A stretch of DNA of 35,661 nt from positions 1-35,661 of IMG/VR virus record IMGVR_UViG_3300023175_001596; one strand, given 5' to 3'. The notes beneath the pieces were generated by a model. The model was not told the DNA's origin and ran no database searches. It was given only the letters and a program-made list of their open reading frames with translations. Below are positions 13,886-22,490 of the stretch, one piece after another (the first letter of the stretch is position 1; the number at the start of each line of letters is the position of its first letter). The position numbers were made by a program, and so were the translations under genes. The DNA comes from a virus.

Positions 13886-14392
13886 CTATATAAGATTGCA
13901 GAAGTCAATAATTTCTGTTTGACGATTTACATCCTTGATGAAGAAAGCACACAATGGATTCTCATCGTCTGTTAGTGGCACCGATAGTAACTGCCCTGAC
14001 TTTATCTTAGGGAAGTACCATTTGATGTCATTGTAAAAGTTAGTTACTTTGATTTCGCCATAGTCTGCTTTGTAGCTCTTTAGAGGATTGAATAAGAATG
14101 CCTCAAAGCCTCTATCATTCAAACTTGTAAGTGGCAGGACTTCTAAGTCCTTGCCTGTGCGGCTATCACCTACAGCAATATGGAAATCAATAGGCATCAT
14201 TACTTCGTGTCCATTGATCTCTAGAACGATAGCGGAGTTGCTAAATGATTCTAAAAAGATAAGAGGCACAAAATAAAAGTCAGGATCTGACGGAGTTGAG
14301 TTATCTAAAATAGAAAACCTAAAGTCCTCATCAATCTCCTCAGGTAAGTTGTTCAAGTCAAATGATTTATTTTCAAGTGTTAGAATTTTCAT
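13886..14392 (-). CDS. Conserved phage protein of unknown function next to uvsW
   Basis: A 168-residue, acidic, strand-rich protein. Features include a long run of hydrophobic/polar alternation (DPDFYFVPLIFLESF, SAIVLEINGHEVMMPIDFHI), a DSRTGKDLEVLPL turn and a C-terminal IKWYFPKIKSGQLLSVPLTD. No signal, membrane segment or catalytic motif is visible. It overlaps the uvsW stop by 4 nt (ATGA) and precedes gp62 by 4 nt, so the three are translated together. That places it with replication and recombination functions, but I do not recognise it. Confidence 0.7.
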   Translation of the reverse strand: MKILTLENKSFDLNNLPEEIDEDFRFSILDNSTPSDPDFYFVPLIFLESFSNSAIVLEINGHEVMMPIDFHIAVGDSRTGKDLEVLPLTSLNDRGFEAFLFNPLKSYKADYGEIKVTNFYNDIKWYFPKIKSGQLLSVPLTDDENPLCAFFIKDVNRQTEIIDFCNLI

Positions 14393-15852
14393 GTCCAGTC
14401 AACCTTTTGTAGTGTAAATGGGTATTGGGCTTGTTTATAAAACTTTTTACGTTCAGTTAAATGACGCTTGGCAAATTTACAAGTAGATGTGAAGTCCCAT
14501 ATTTGTACAAAGTCCTTGTCCTTTGCTTTGCGGATTCCTCTACCAATAGACTGAATCACACGAACAAATGATTTGCCTGGCTCTATAAGAACCAGATTGA
14601 ATATTCTTGGGATGTTGATGCCTACTGCTGCTACACCATATGTAGCAATAATAACCATGTCGCTCGCATCCTGGACTTCGTCATATGTCTCTTTTCGATC
14701 TTTTACTTTTACTTCGCCACTGATAAACACTGAGTCTGGCACAAGCTCTTGTAGCTTTTTACCTGCGGATACACGATCCACTAGAATGAGTGTGTTACCT
14801 GATTGTCTAATATTGATGATCTGGCTAGCCAGATACTCAACTCTCTTGTCGTTAGTAACAAGGTATTTGAGTTCGCTTTGATAGTCACGATGCTCAACAA
14901 TGTCTATTAGTTGTTGAATGTTCACGTGACACTGTGATAGCACTCCTTTGTCCTGTAGCTCCTTAGCACTAATAGATCCAATTACAGGACCTATGGCAGC
15001 GTGGAGTGCTTCAAATTCAAATTTTTCTTTTGGTATAGTACCAGTTAGTCCCCATCGTATGGCAGCGTTCTTTAGGCTTTGTGTTAGTAGTGCCTTTAGA
15101 ACATCAGCTTTTGCTTGGTGCACTTCGTCTACAATAATAGTTTGTACACCTTGTAAAAACTCTGCGAGAGTTATTTCTACTTCTGCGTCTTTGCTTTTCT
15201 TTCCAAGGATGTTAAGACTCTGCCAAGTGCATATGGTATGTTTTTTGGCAAGGTCTTTTCGATCACCAAAGTATACGCCGACGTCCAGCCCGCAGTTTCT
15301 GTAATCTTCTTCAGTCTGCTGCACAAGAGATTTGTTTGGTACAATGACAAGTGTTCGTCCATGTTGTTCTGCTATGTGTGAGAGTGTGGCTGTGGTAATA
15401 GTTTTACCTGCGCCCGTAGCTATTTCCTGCAGTGACTGCGGGTTAGCTAAAAAATTATTTATCGCTTCTACCTGGTAGTCACGTAGTAGTATTTTTTCAC
15501 CCTCAGCAGGATGTCCTTTGGGCCAGCATACTCCTTGGTTCGCCCAATAGTTCTCTGTAATAGTTGGAAACTGTAAGTCTATTGTCTGCCGTCTATCATC
15601 AATATCTGAGATAGTGTAGTTGTGTTTAGATAGGATCTCTACCACAGTGCCTAGATGATTGACATATCCTGTTCCTCCTATGTTGAAGAAAGGAACTTTG
15701 CCATCCCAACGCCCTAGCTTGTAGTGTGGCGTATGCCTAGCATATGGAACTTCAAACTTTAGAGCGTTTGCTATTTTGCGTCTTACATCTACTGGCAAGC
15801 CTTCTAACTTGATATTGACTTCGTCTTGTATTACAAGTTTACATGGTTTCAT
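14389..15852 (-). CDS. uvsW: UvsW recombination helicase
   Basis: A 487-residue superfamily 2 helicase. The N-terminal about 110 residues are the UvsW DNA-binding domain (HYKLGRWDGKVPFF near 43-56 is its usual string). Helicase motifs follow: LLRDYQVEAI (Q-like), ATGAGKT (145-151, Walker A), TIIVDEVHQAKAD with DEVH at 242-245, RWGLTGTIPKEK (motif III), then IIATYGVAAVGINIPR and VIQSIGRGIRK (motifs V and VI). In T4 it branch-migrates recombination intermediates, unwinds R-loops at origins and helps move from origin-primed to recombination-primed replication. Length agrees with T4 UvsW plus UvsW.1 region (503). Confidence 0.95.
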   Translation of the reverse strand: MKPCKLVIQDEVNIKLEGLPVDVRRKIANALKFEVPYARHTPHYKLGRWDGKVPFFNIGGTGYVNHLGTVVEILSKHNYTISDIDDRRQTIDLQFPTITENYWANQGVCWPKGHPAEGEKILLRDYQVEAINNFLANPQSLQEIATGAGKTITTATLSHIAEQHGRTLVIVPNKSLVQQTEEDYRNCGLDVGVYFGDRKDLAKKHTICTWQSLNILGKKSKDAEVEITLAEFLQGVQTIIVDEVHQAKADVLKALLTQSLKNAAIRWGLTGTIPKEKFEFEALHAAIGPVIGSISAKELQDKGVLSQCHVNIQQLIDIVEHRDYQSELKYLVTNDKRVEYLASQIINIRQSGNTLILVDRVSAGKKLQELVPDSVFISGEVKVKDRKETYDEVQDASDMVIIATYGVAAVGINIPRIFNLVLIEPGKSFVRVIQSIGRGIRKAKDKDFVQIWDFTSTCKFAKRHLTERKKFYKQAQYPFTLQKVDWT

Positions 15853-17186
15853 ATTGTAAAGTAATGATGTCCTGTGAAAAATTCATCTGAGTACGTTAAG
15901 TTTAAGTCTGCTGATTCTCTAAAAACAGTAATAGTTCTATTAGTAGAGATAGAAGCTCGTAGCATCAATACAGTTCTAGGCCTCCAACTAGATTCAAGCA
16001 GTGGCTTAGGTATTCTCTTTTGCTGATGTAAAAAGATAACTTTAGTGTCCTTGGTTGGTAAATTATTTAGTTCGTGTCTAGTGACATAGTTATTAAATTC
16101 ACAATCATCTATTGATCTCTTATCCTTGCGATACAAAACTGCCATCTCAGAATTTTTTACATATGATTCTAAATATGTATGTAGCTTGGCTAGGATAACA
16201 ATATCAGGAACTGACTCGCCAGGACCTAAGACATGATCAATTCCATTAGCTTGATAGAATGAAACAGACTCGTGTCGAGATAATACTGGCATAGATATGA
16301 GTAATGGATATCTATCTAGCTCGTGTATGCTTTCAAAAATTTGATCTAGTCCATATATTTTAGATGAAGCAAAGCAAAGATTAGTAGTTCTCAATAATAT
16401 ATTTTGGCTGACTTGTGTTAGCTTCGCATCGTTTTCTCTACTAGCTTTCAAATCAAAATGAGACAGTCCTAATATACCTGCAGCATCTCGATATAAATGT
16501 AAGTTGTGCGGTCCTGGTTCGCCAAACTTTTCATGTGCGTATTCAACCACTCGTGGATGAACATTGCGTAACTGATAATCATATACACCAGGGCAATGAG
16601 TATCACTGTTAGATTGTATTTGACATACCTCATCATAATACTCTAATAGCTGAGGCTCAATATCAAATTCTAAATCTTTGAAGTGTGTGATAATATCTAA
16701 TGCGTTGCGTTCGTTTAGTTTGACGAAGTGCGTCTTTGTTTTATTGTCGTACATTTTTTTATCTTGTACAGACTTGATAAAATCAATATGCTTTATCATT
16801 TTATTAGAAAATGGAAAGCGTATAGCCATCATCTGAGCTTTGATGAGTCCCCCAAACACTGGCACTTCTCGCTCTATTACTTTGATAGTTCTTGTTCTAT
16901 CAATAATACGATATGGGTGACGCAGATGATCCAAGTCTTCTCTAAAGTCAGGATAGCGTGCCTCGAGCCACTCAGAGTATTCAAGTAGTTTGAGTTTTAG
17001 CAGTTCGTGCTGCCGTTCAGTCAAACCCATACCCTTCATAGATTGTCTGTGTAAGCTATAGAATAACTTTTGATCAGGATCTGTTAGAATTTTTTTATTA
17101 GCTGATATAATATCTAAATAATCTTCAATAGTCACTGGGTCCTGTGGTTCGTGAGAATCTACATCCTCTAGTCCAAATGTCATCAT
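15849..17186 (-). CDS. Conserved 445-residue phage protein upstream of uvsW
   Basis: A large soluble protein, overlapping the uvsW start by 4 nt. It has its own consensus promoter just upstream and an AGGTAG ribosome site. The first 110 residues are helical and charged (LFYSLHRQSMKGMGLTERQH). The middle has a His- and Asp-rich section (SHFDLKASREND, RDAAGILGLSH). The last 120 residues alternate strand and helix with KVIFLHQQKRIPKPLLESSW and VLMLRASISTNRTITVF, which could be a RecA-like second domain. No Walker A was found, so it is not a complete helicase. Position and an early-type promoter suggest work with UvsW; no function is assigned. Confidence 0.75.
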   Translation of the reverse strand: MMTFGLEDVDSHEPQDPVTIEDYLDIISANKKILTDPDQKLFYSLHRQSMKGMGLTERQHELLKLKLLEYSEWLEARYPDFREDLDHLRHPYRIIDRTRTIKVIEREVPVFGGLIKAQMMAIRFPFSNKMIKHIDFIKSVQDKKMYDNKTKTHFVKLNERNALDIITHFKDLEFDIEPQLLEYYDEVCQIQSNSDTHCPGVYDYQLRNVHPRVVEYAHEKFGEPGPHNLHLYRDAAGILGLSHFDLKASRENDAKLTQVSQNILLRTTNLCFASSKIYGLDQIFESIHELDRYPLLISMPVLSRHESVSFYQANGIDHVLGPGESVPDIVILAKLHTYLESYVKNSEMAVLYRKDKRSIDDCEFNNYVTRHELNNLPTKDTKVIFLHQQKRIPKPLLESSWRPRTVLMLRASISTNRTITVFRESADLNLTYSDEFFTGHHYFTI

Positions 17187-17205
17187 AAATTCTACCTATA
17201 CTTTC

Positions 17206-17234
17206 ATTATAACAGGTTATAAAATATTTGTCAA
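17206..17234 (-). promoter_or_regulatory. Perfect sigma-70 promoter before the 445-residue gene and uvsW
   Basis: Minus strand TTGACA (17229-17234), 17-nt spacer, TATAAT (17206-17211), all at consensus. It is followed by GAAAGTAT as at the primase promoter, then AGGTAG and two possible ATG codons. It lies over the end of the glycan gene 17217-18065 and would start the uvsW-gp62-def operon early using the host polymerase. Confidence 0.85.
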
Positions 17235-18065
17235 TCGTTTTAGTGGCTTACCCGTAGATATTTCTTTCGTAGTCCATTCGGTATATGCAAAATCATTCAG
17301 CCATTGTCGTCTGTCAGGTGTGTCTGGATTGTTTATATTATTTACATCCAGATTACCCACGCTCCACGCTAGGCTCGAAAAGGAAGTAAAGAGTGGTATT
17401 CCTTTCATTGCTGCTATGATGCCTGGGTTGGAACTCCAATTGACTACGGCGTATGCCTTCTCAACAGTAAAGTCATAGTCATCATATGTGTTAGGAATCT
17501 TTTTAGGTATTTGTAGAATAGTGTTGGCAGGTAGGTTTCTCAGACGCATTGGGCATCGTGGATGCTGCCTTACAATAATATTTCTATCAGTATGTTTTCT
17601 TATTGTAGCTAGTGTATCCATCAGCCATCGCTCTTGATGTTGCTCGTCGTGCCATTGTGCTGACTTATTGTTTTGACAAGCTATGAGTATAGAACCATTT
17701 GTGTTTTGTTTCCATGGATCTAGCTTTAGTCCTAGCTTGTCAGCTCGCTTGCTGTCGTTTGCTCGAGGTCCAAAGTAAGCTGAGTTATTGACTCCGCCTA
17801 CTCCCATTTTCCATGTGACATTGCGTTCTATAGCACCTACTTCTAATACTATGACAGGTGTACGATTGCGAGCTGCTCTGTGCCATATCTCTTTGTTCTT
17901 CAACATTCTACCATGCCAGAGGACGCCCCATATGACATCTACATCTCCTTTGTCGGAGTTATGGTAAACAGTGTAGCCTAATCGTTTAGCTCCAGCCTCG
18001 AAGGCAGCGAATACAGATTTGGAGTTGAGTGCTCCATTATTTGTGTGCAAATTAAATGATTTCAT
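17217..18065 (-). CDS. Capsule-type glycosyltransferase-like protein, copy 1
   Basis: A 282-residue protein of the GT-B kind seen in capsule synthesis (KpsS/KpsC-like). The C-terminal half has NIIVRQHPRCP, then AYAVVNWSSNPGIIAAMKGI followed by PLF. These match the donor-binding pattern (R-x-HP...S-x-PG-x-x-A-x-x-G-x-P). SILIACQNN marks the inter-domain strand. The end, NPDTPDRRQWLNDFAYTEWT, aligns with the copy at 19631-20590, so the two are paralogues that flank the plus-strand transferases. It would add sugars to a polysaccharide or to a phage or host surface; donor and acceptor are unknown. It is shorter than KpsS. Confidence 0.7.
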   Translation of the reverse strand: MKSFNLHTNNGALNSKSVFAAFEAGAKRLGYTVYHNSDKGDVDVIWGVLWHGRMLKNKEIWHRAARNRTPVIVLEVGAIERNVTWKMGVGGVNNSAYFGPRANDSKRADKLGLKLDPWKQNTNGSILIACQNNKSAQWHDEQHQERWLMDTLATIRKHTDRNIIVRQHPRCPMRLRNLPANTILQIPKKIPNTYDDYDFTVEKAYAVVNWSSNPGIIAAMKGIPLFTSFSSLAWSVGNLDVNNINNPDTPDRRQWLNDFAYTEWTTKEISTGKPLKRLTNIL

Positions 18066-18104
18066 ATTAAATACTTATATATACTATATATACAGGAGAA
18101 ACTG
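18066..18104. promoter_or_regulatory. AT-rich divergent intergenic region of the glycan island
   Basis: A 39-nt gap between divergent genes, almost entirely A and T, with near-palindromic TATATATACTATATATAC. TATACT-like boxes can be read on both strands, but no -35 match is clear. On the plus strand it ends in CAGGAGAAACTG, giving the next gene a good AGGAG ribosome site. Confidence 0.4.
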
Positions 18105-18950
18105 ATGACAGACATTCTTGCGGTAACAACTTTCAACAAAGAGGGTTTAGATCTCTATGCTCAAAAGTTCTTAGACACATGGGCACAAAATACAGATGAT
18201 AATATGAAGTTGCTAGTGTATGCTGAGGATTGTGATCCAATCAATCCCGCACCTAGCAAGATTCTAATATTGAATCAACGGGAAGCATTACCAAAGTTGA
18301 TGAAGTTCAAAAAGAAATGGGGCAAGGTTCCTAAGGCTAATGGCGAGTGTCCTTTCCCGCACAAGCGTCCTAGGGACTATGATAAAAAATTCAAATGGGA
18401 TGCGATGCGATTTGCAAACAAGGTATATGCGGTATTTGATGCTTGTGAAAGAAATACTGGCAAAGGTTGGGTTGTATGGATTGATGCTGACATGGTTGTG
18501 CATAGTCACTGGAACTATGAACAATATGCATCTCTGTTCCCTTCTGATGTATGGCTAACATATGTAGGCAGAGGCAAAGGATCTCAGACATGGCCTGAGT
18601 GTGGCTTTTATGGGATTGATTGCAAATCCGCTAAAGCACGACAGTTTGTAGCTAATCTTGAATATCAATATGAGAATGCTGAGGACGGGATATTCAAATT
18701 AGATGAATGGCACGATAGTTATGTGTTTGGCTCCTGCTTAGAAAAATTTATGCGTATGTATCCAGATGTGTTAGATTACAGTGCTGGTATGTATAGCGTG
18801 GCTGTAAAGACTGGTGGGGGAGGACATCCTCTCATCAATGGTGTGTTAGGTACTTGGTTAGATCATCTAAAGGGTGACAGAAAACAAACAGGTAAAAGCA
18901 ATAAAAGAGATCTTATGGTGAAGCGTGGAGAAAAATACTGGAAGTTTTGA
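18105..18950 (+). CDS. GT-A-fold glycosyltransferase-like protein, copy 1
   Basis: A 281-residue plus-strand protein with a strong AGGAG ribosome site. It opens with a strand (DILAVTTFN). GWVVWIDADMVVHSHWN (about 123-139) then has the D-x-D metal and nucleotide-sugar motif, followed by CGFYGIDCKSAKARQFV and DEWHDSYVFG, as in GT-A enzymes using UDP- or GDP-sugars. The end is basic (KGDRKQTGKSNKRDLMVKRG). It overlaps copy 2 downstream by 26 nt in another frame. The pair is read opposite to the rest of the region, which suggests a separately acquired unit. The sugar and acceptor are not readable. Confidence 0.75.
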   Translation: MTDILAVTTFNKEGLDLYAQKFLDTWAQNTDDNMKLLVYAEDCDPINPAPSKILILNQREALPKLMKFKKKWGKVPKANGECPFPHKRPRDYDKKFKWDAMRFANKVYAVFDACERNTGKGWVVWIDADMVVHSHWNYEQYASLFPSDVWLTYVGRGKGSQTWPECGFYGIDCKSAKARQFVANLEYQYENAEDGIFKLDEWHDSYVFGSCLEKFMRMYPDVLDYSAGMYSVAVKTGGGGHPLINGVLGTWLDHLKGDRKQTGKSNKRDLMVKRGEKYWKF

Positions 18951-19674
18951 TGTTGTAACAAGTATGAGTCTCGACTATTACAACAAGGTTGGGACTTATA
19001 TGATTCAAACTTGGCTGAAGTATTGGACTGGCTTTACTCTTACTGTTTATACAGAAGACACTTTGCCTATAACTGATCCTAGAATTACAATCAAGGATGT
19101 GAATAATTTAGGATCTGCTTTTCATAAATTCCAAAAAGCAACACATACTAACAGCCGAGCTACTATATTTTCTAAAAAGGCATTTCCTATTATAGAACAT
19201 CTCAAGCCTTCTACTGGTTATCTAGTATGGGTAGATGCTGATGTAATCTCAGAAGGTTACATTACACCCCTTTGGTTACACTCTTTGATAGGGGATGATA
19301 GTTCAGATAATATATCTGCTCACTTTGGAGTTCCCCAGCAAGGTTACTATTCTGTAGAGACAGGATTCTTTATAATCAATCGAGAGCATAGATACAAGCC
19401 TATGTTCTATGCAAAGTATCGCAGCATCTATCATCGTCGAGACTTTTCAAATATGTATAAGCCTTTTGATGGAGATTCGTTTGGTAGAGTTATTCGTGAG
19501 TGTAGAGAGTTTGTAGATGACTTTAGCTATAGAGAATTATCTCCAAAGCCAGATAAGATACTAAGCCCATTCAATAATCAAATGCAAGGAAAACTATGGC
19601 ATTTAAAAGCAAAGCACAAAGATAAAGACTTTACTTCTTCCCTAAGGTTACATAAGGCTCTTTATCGGAGATAA
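18925..19674 (+). CDS. GT-A-fold glycosyltransferase-like protein, copy 2
   Basis: A 249-residue paralogue of the gene before it. FDVVTSMSLDYYNKVGTYM matches the first strand and helix of copy 1, and GYLVWVDADVISEG carries the same D-x-D motif. QGYYSVETGFFIIN and PFDGDSFGRVIREC follow as acceptor-side motifs. The start is GTG at 18925, inside the previous gene; starting at the next ATG (18964) would cut off the first strand, so GTG is preferred. The 3' end overlaps the convergent glycosyltransferase gene by 44 nt. Activity is inferred from the motif; specificity is unknown. Confidence 0.7.
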   Translation: MEKNTGSFDVVTSMSLDYYNKVGTYMIQTWLKYWTGFTLTVYTEDTLPITDPRITIKDVNNLGSAFHKFQKATHTNSRATIFSKKAFPIIEHLKPSTGYLVWVDADVISEGYITPLWLHSLIGDDSSDNISAHFGVPQQGYYSVETGFFIINREHRYKPMFYAKYRSIYHRRDFSNMYKPFDGDSFGRVIRECREFVDDFSYRELSPKPDKILSPFNNQMQGKLWHLKAKHKDKDFTSSLRLHKALYRR

Positions 19675-20590
19675 ATTGTTTCATATGTCGCCAAGCATCG
19701 CCATTGCGTAGCTCTTCCATTTTCCAATGACACATAGCTAATCGCTGTAGCCAATCTGTTCTATCAAATGTTTGTGGAGACTCAATAGTAGATAAATCTG
19801 TATTGGCTACAGCAAATGCTTGGCTAGTCTGTGGAATTGGATCTGTAACATACAGAGGTACTCCTTCAATAGCACTGGCTACACCTGGACTAGAATTGTA
19901 TGTTATTGTAGCCCATGCTTTTTCAAAATCCTTTTTGATACTTTTGTTGTTAGATATTTTATGCTTTGTCTCTCGCAAATATCTATGAGCGTGTTTGTCT
20001 CCTGGATGAGCTCTTACAAGTATGCCTCTGTCTGTATGCTTGCGGATCTCTTGAACTGTTTGATGAATCCAATCTACAACAGACAGTCCTTTCATACTCC
20101 AACCTTCGTTGCGTTGGCAACATAGTAAGATGTAACTTCCTAACTTACGCCATGGCTTTACTTTTATATCTAAATCTGTGGATATCTTATCCCAGCGTGT
20201 CTCATCTACAATAGTATCAAAATAGTTAGCAGTAGTTGGAAATACTCCGCCCATGCTAAAACGATGATACATCATAGGGTGTAACTTATCTACATTGTAA
20301 CCAAACAGGTTACTATCAATAACAATAAGATTTTTATTATCGTCTTGTTGTCGTTTTATAATACTACGACGAAAATTTAGATGAGGAGTTCTTGAGGAAT
20401 TCTCATGCACCCAGCCTTGTAATACAGCAACATCAACTGGGACGGGGCGATTATATCTAGAGTCATAAATTTTGCCAGAGTCTTTATTAGCATTGACTCC
20501 TTTGATAAAATTTATGAGTAAGTCTGCTTTGTGACTTCTACGGGCAGATGGAGGTATTGAGTTGATGAAGGCACAAACAGTGGTTTTCAT
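19631..20590 (-). CDS. Capsule-type glycosyltransferase-like protein, copy 2
   Basis: A 319-residue paralogue of the 17217-18065 protein. Shared motifs in order are YILLCCQRNEGWS, RGILVRAHPGDKHAH, AWATITYNSSPGVASAIEGV followed by PLY, and SPQTFDRTDWLQRLAMCHW. The N-terminal 120 residues differ between the copies (MKTTVCAFINSIPPSARR here), which suggests different acceptors. It is the last gene of a block that starts with uvsX; the overlap with the GT8-like gene is 4 nt. Glycosyl transfer to a polysaccharide is inferred from the GT-B-like donor motif. Confidence 0.7.
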   Translation of the reverse strand: MKTTVCAFINSIPPSARRSHKADLLINFIKGVNANKDSGKIYDSRYNRPVPVDVAVLQGWVHENSSRTPHLNFRRSIIKRQQDDNKNLIVIDSNLFGYNVDKLHPMMYHRFSMGGVFPTTANYFDTIVDETRWDKISTDLDIKVKPWRKLGSYILLCCQRNEGWSMKGLSVVDWIHQTVQEIRKHTDRGILVRAHPGDKHAHRYLRETKHKISNNKSIKKDFEKAWATITYNSSPGVASAIEGVPLYVTDPIPQTSQAFAVANTDLSTIESPQTFDRTDWLQRLAMCHWKMEELRNGDAWRHMKQFISDKEPYVTLGKK

Positions 20591-21303
20591 TTATCAACAG
20601 TGTCCTTGATGGTAAATTCTCTCTCCATTAGTTGTTGATACTCATCCTTCCAAACATCTGATAAGTCCTGCATAAAATAGTTTTTGAACCAAGGCCCGCC
20701 TTCTGTATAGTGTATTAGCTTTGGTGATCCATCGTGTTTGTAGTAGTGCCCTACAAGCCAGTTCCATTCGTGATGCAGTTCGCCTATCTCATCATCCTGC
20801 AGCCAATTGAAACGATGGAAGTATCCACCATCTTTAGATGGGTCACTAATAAGTTCCTTAGTCAAAACTTTATTAGAAGGATGCTCACAGTTGAACAACA
20901 TTACCGAGGACCAGTTTTTGCGTGGATATACAGTTTGTAGTCTGCCATCCATTTTAGTTTGGCTGAGTGGTGTGTAGTCGTGCTTCACTACCATTACAGC
21001 ATACTTGTCGTCAGCTAAATCAAACAGTTCGTTCAAGTCAGTTTGTAATAGCGTATCACAATCAATAAACAATGCCCACCCTCTGTAGTGTGTTAGCGCA
21101 GGTACTAGAAATCTAGTAAATGTAAATTCAGTAGATGATAATCTATCTATTGGACGCCAGTACCAGCCTGACTTCTCTAACATTGTTTTCTTAATTGGAT
21201 ATACAGTAGCGCCAGGTGTTCGTGTTAGAATGCTATGGCGACATACTTCATATGCTAAGTCCTCTCTTGGATCATAGCCCACATAAATTTTTAAATCTCT
21301 CAT
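20587..21303 (-). CDS. GT8-like glycosyltransferase
   Basis: A 238-residue protein beginning LKIYVGYDPREDLAYEVC. It then shows STEFTFTRFLVPAL and GWALFIDCDTLLQTDLNEL (about 95-113) with the D-x-D motif, then WSSVMLFNCEH and LIHYTEGGPWF. These are standard GT8 features: retaining transfer from a UDP-sugar with a metal-binding H-x-x-x-G end. Phage-borne members are common in marine T4-like phages. It overlaps the pyruvyl transferase gene by 32 nt and the next glycosyltransferase by 4 nt. The substrate is unknown. Confidence 0.88.
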   Translation of the reverse strand: MRDLKIYVGYDPREDLAYEVCRHSILTRTPGATVYPIKKTMLEKSGWYWRPIDRLSSTEFTFTRFLVPALTHYRGWALFIDCDTLLQTDLNELFDLADDKYAVMVVKHDYTPLSQTKMDGRLQTVYPRKNWSSVMLFNCEHPSNKVLTKELISDPSKDGGYFHRFNWLQDDEIGELHHEWNWLVGHYYKHDGSPKLIHYTEGGPWFKNYFMQDLSDVWKDEYQQLMEREFTIKDTVDK

Positions 21304-22033
21304 AAAACCGTTTGTTTAGATCTCTACATTCTTCCAAGTATGTAGGATGGATATACATAGTGTCATTGGACACATCATTGATTGACTCTAACATTACAGG
21401 CGTATATTTAAAAGTTTTGAACTTTGTGCTCCACGGCACTACTTGAACATTCCTGCCAAGTAGCATAGCCCAATAGGCTCCGTGATAGCTAGTAGTTACT
21501 ACAGTTTCGCCTGAAGCTAAAAAGCGAATAATATTATATATGTCTTTTGCCTTGTTAGTTAGTACAGGTGCATCTACATCTGGCTTTTCTTTTCTTGCGT
21601 GTAGATAATATACTTTGTCATGCTTTATTTCATAAGGATTATCAAATGCTGGATGCATACAAGTTACACACGGAACATATTCGCCAATGCCTATATTGTT
21701 AGCATCTCGCAAACCAATCATATCAGCATTGCCAAGCCATTCAGGATATCCTCTGTCCTTATTTACATCATAATTGGTTCCAATACCCCAGACTACGAGT
21801 TTTGCGGGTTGCTGTTTTACAATAAATTCAATATTCTCTGTGAACGTTGGATGTATCAAACCACCTCCTCCTATAACAACAATCTTACCCTCGGCATCAG
21901 TTACTTGATATCTTGGATTATCTTGAAGTTGAATAGGACAAGTCTTGGCAGAAAAATCTGCAAAGTATCTGCTAGGGTTACAGTAAAAGTCTCCTGCGTT
22001 GCCTCGATGCTGTCTATGAAATTCGTAAATCAT
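21272..22033 (-). CDS. Polysaccharide pyruvyl transferase family protein
   Basis: A 253-residue protein with the family's strings: HRGNAGDFYCNPSRYF (9-24), IVVIGGGGLIHPTF (about 51-64), LVVWGIGTNYD, MIGLRDANNIG, VPCVTCMHPAFD and VVTTSYHGAYWAMLLGR. Members transfer pyruvyl groups from phosphoenolpyruvate to sugars (CsaB, WcaK) or act as GT-B-like partners. It directly follows uvsY with an ATGA overlap, so surface-glycan chemistry is in the same mRNA as recombination genes. The modified sugar is unknown. Confidence 0.88.
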   Translation of the reverse strand: MIYEFHRQHRGNAGDFYCNPSRYFADFSAKTCPIQLQDNPRYQVTDAEGKIVVIGGGGLIHPTFTENIEFIVKQQPAKLVVWGIGTNYDVNKDRGYPEWLGNADMIGLRDANNIGIGEYVPCVTCMHPAFDNPYEIKHDKVYYLHARKEKPDVDAPVLTNKAKDIYNIIRFLASGETVVTTSYHGAYWAMLLGRNVQVVPWSTKFKTFKYTPVMLESINDVSNDTMYIHPTYLEECRDLNKRFYERFKNLCGL

Positions 22034-22488
22034 AATGTTGCGTCCTCCATACCTGCTACTCTTAGTTTAGTAATGTTAGTAATTTGCCATTGCTTCTGAT
22101 CTAAGCCTTTCATAACGCCTAGCCATTTATTACGAAGCAGTGCAAACTCATTTATGATATGTTCAAAATCAACAACATCAGGTTCACCATCTACATATTT
22201 TTCTACATCTCTACTAGACAGTGCTCGCTGATAATTTTCTAAATATTTTTTAAAGAATGAGGATCTTAGTTTGCGAAGTTCTATGTTTAGGTAGTTGAGA
22301 ATAGCCTCAATCTCTTGTAACTGATTGAACCTATGCTCAACTATACCTGGAAGTTCAGAACTAGCTTTTTCAAGTGAGCCTCTCAGCTTACACTCCATAC
22401 GAGCTTGTGCTAGTTCTGATTCAAAGTGTTGAATAGCATTAGGTATAGAGTTTACGTCTCTAGTAACACTAGAGTACCATCCTGCCAT
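22030..22488 (-). CDS. uvsY: UvsY recombination mediator
   Basis: A 152-residue helical protein. HRFNQLQEIEAILNYLNIEL, FKKYLENYQRALSSRDVEKY, VDGEPDVVD and the end QWQITNITKLRVAGMED are the UvsY pattern of marine T4-like phages. UvsY forms hexamers that help UvsX replace gp32 on single-stranded DNA. It is close to T4 UvsY (137) in length. It lies in order uvsX - 70 aa - uvsY, with a 2-nt gap from the preceding gene. Confidence 0.88.
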   Translation of the reverse strand: MAGWYSSVTRDVNSIPNAIQHFESELAQARMECKLRGSLEKASSELPGIVEHRFNQLQEIEAILNYLNIELRKLRSSFFKKYLENYQRALSSRDVEKYVDGEPDVVDFEHIINEFALLRNKWLGVMKGLDQKQWQITNITKLRVAGMEDATL

Positions 22489-22490
22489 AT

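Noticed and set aside
13882-13908. TTG start for gp62 giving nine extra residues
   Set aside because: It overlaps the upstream gene and lacks a ribosome site, while the ATG at 13881 lies 4 nt after that gene's stop, the usual spacing here.
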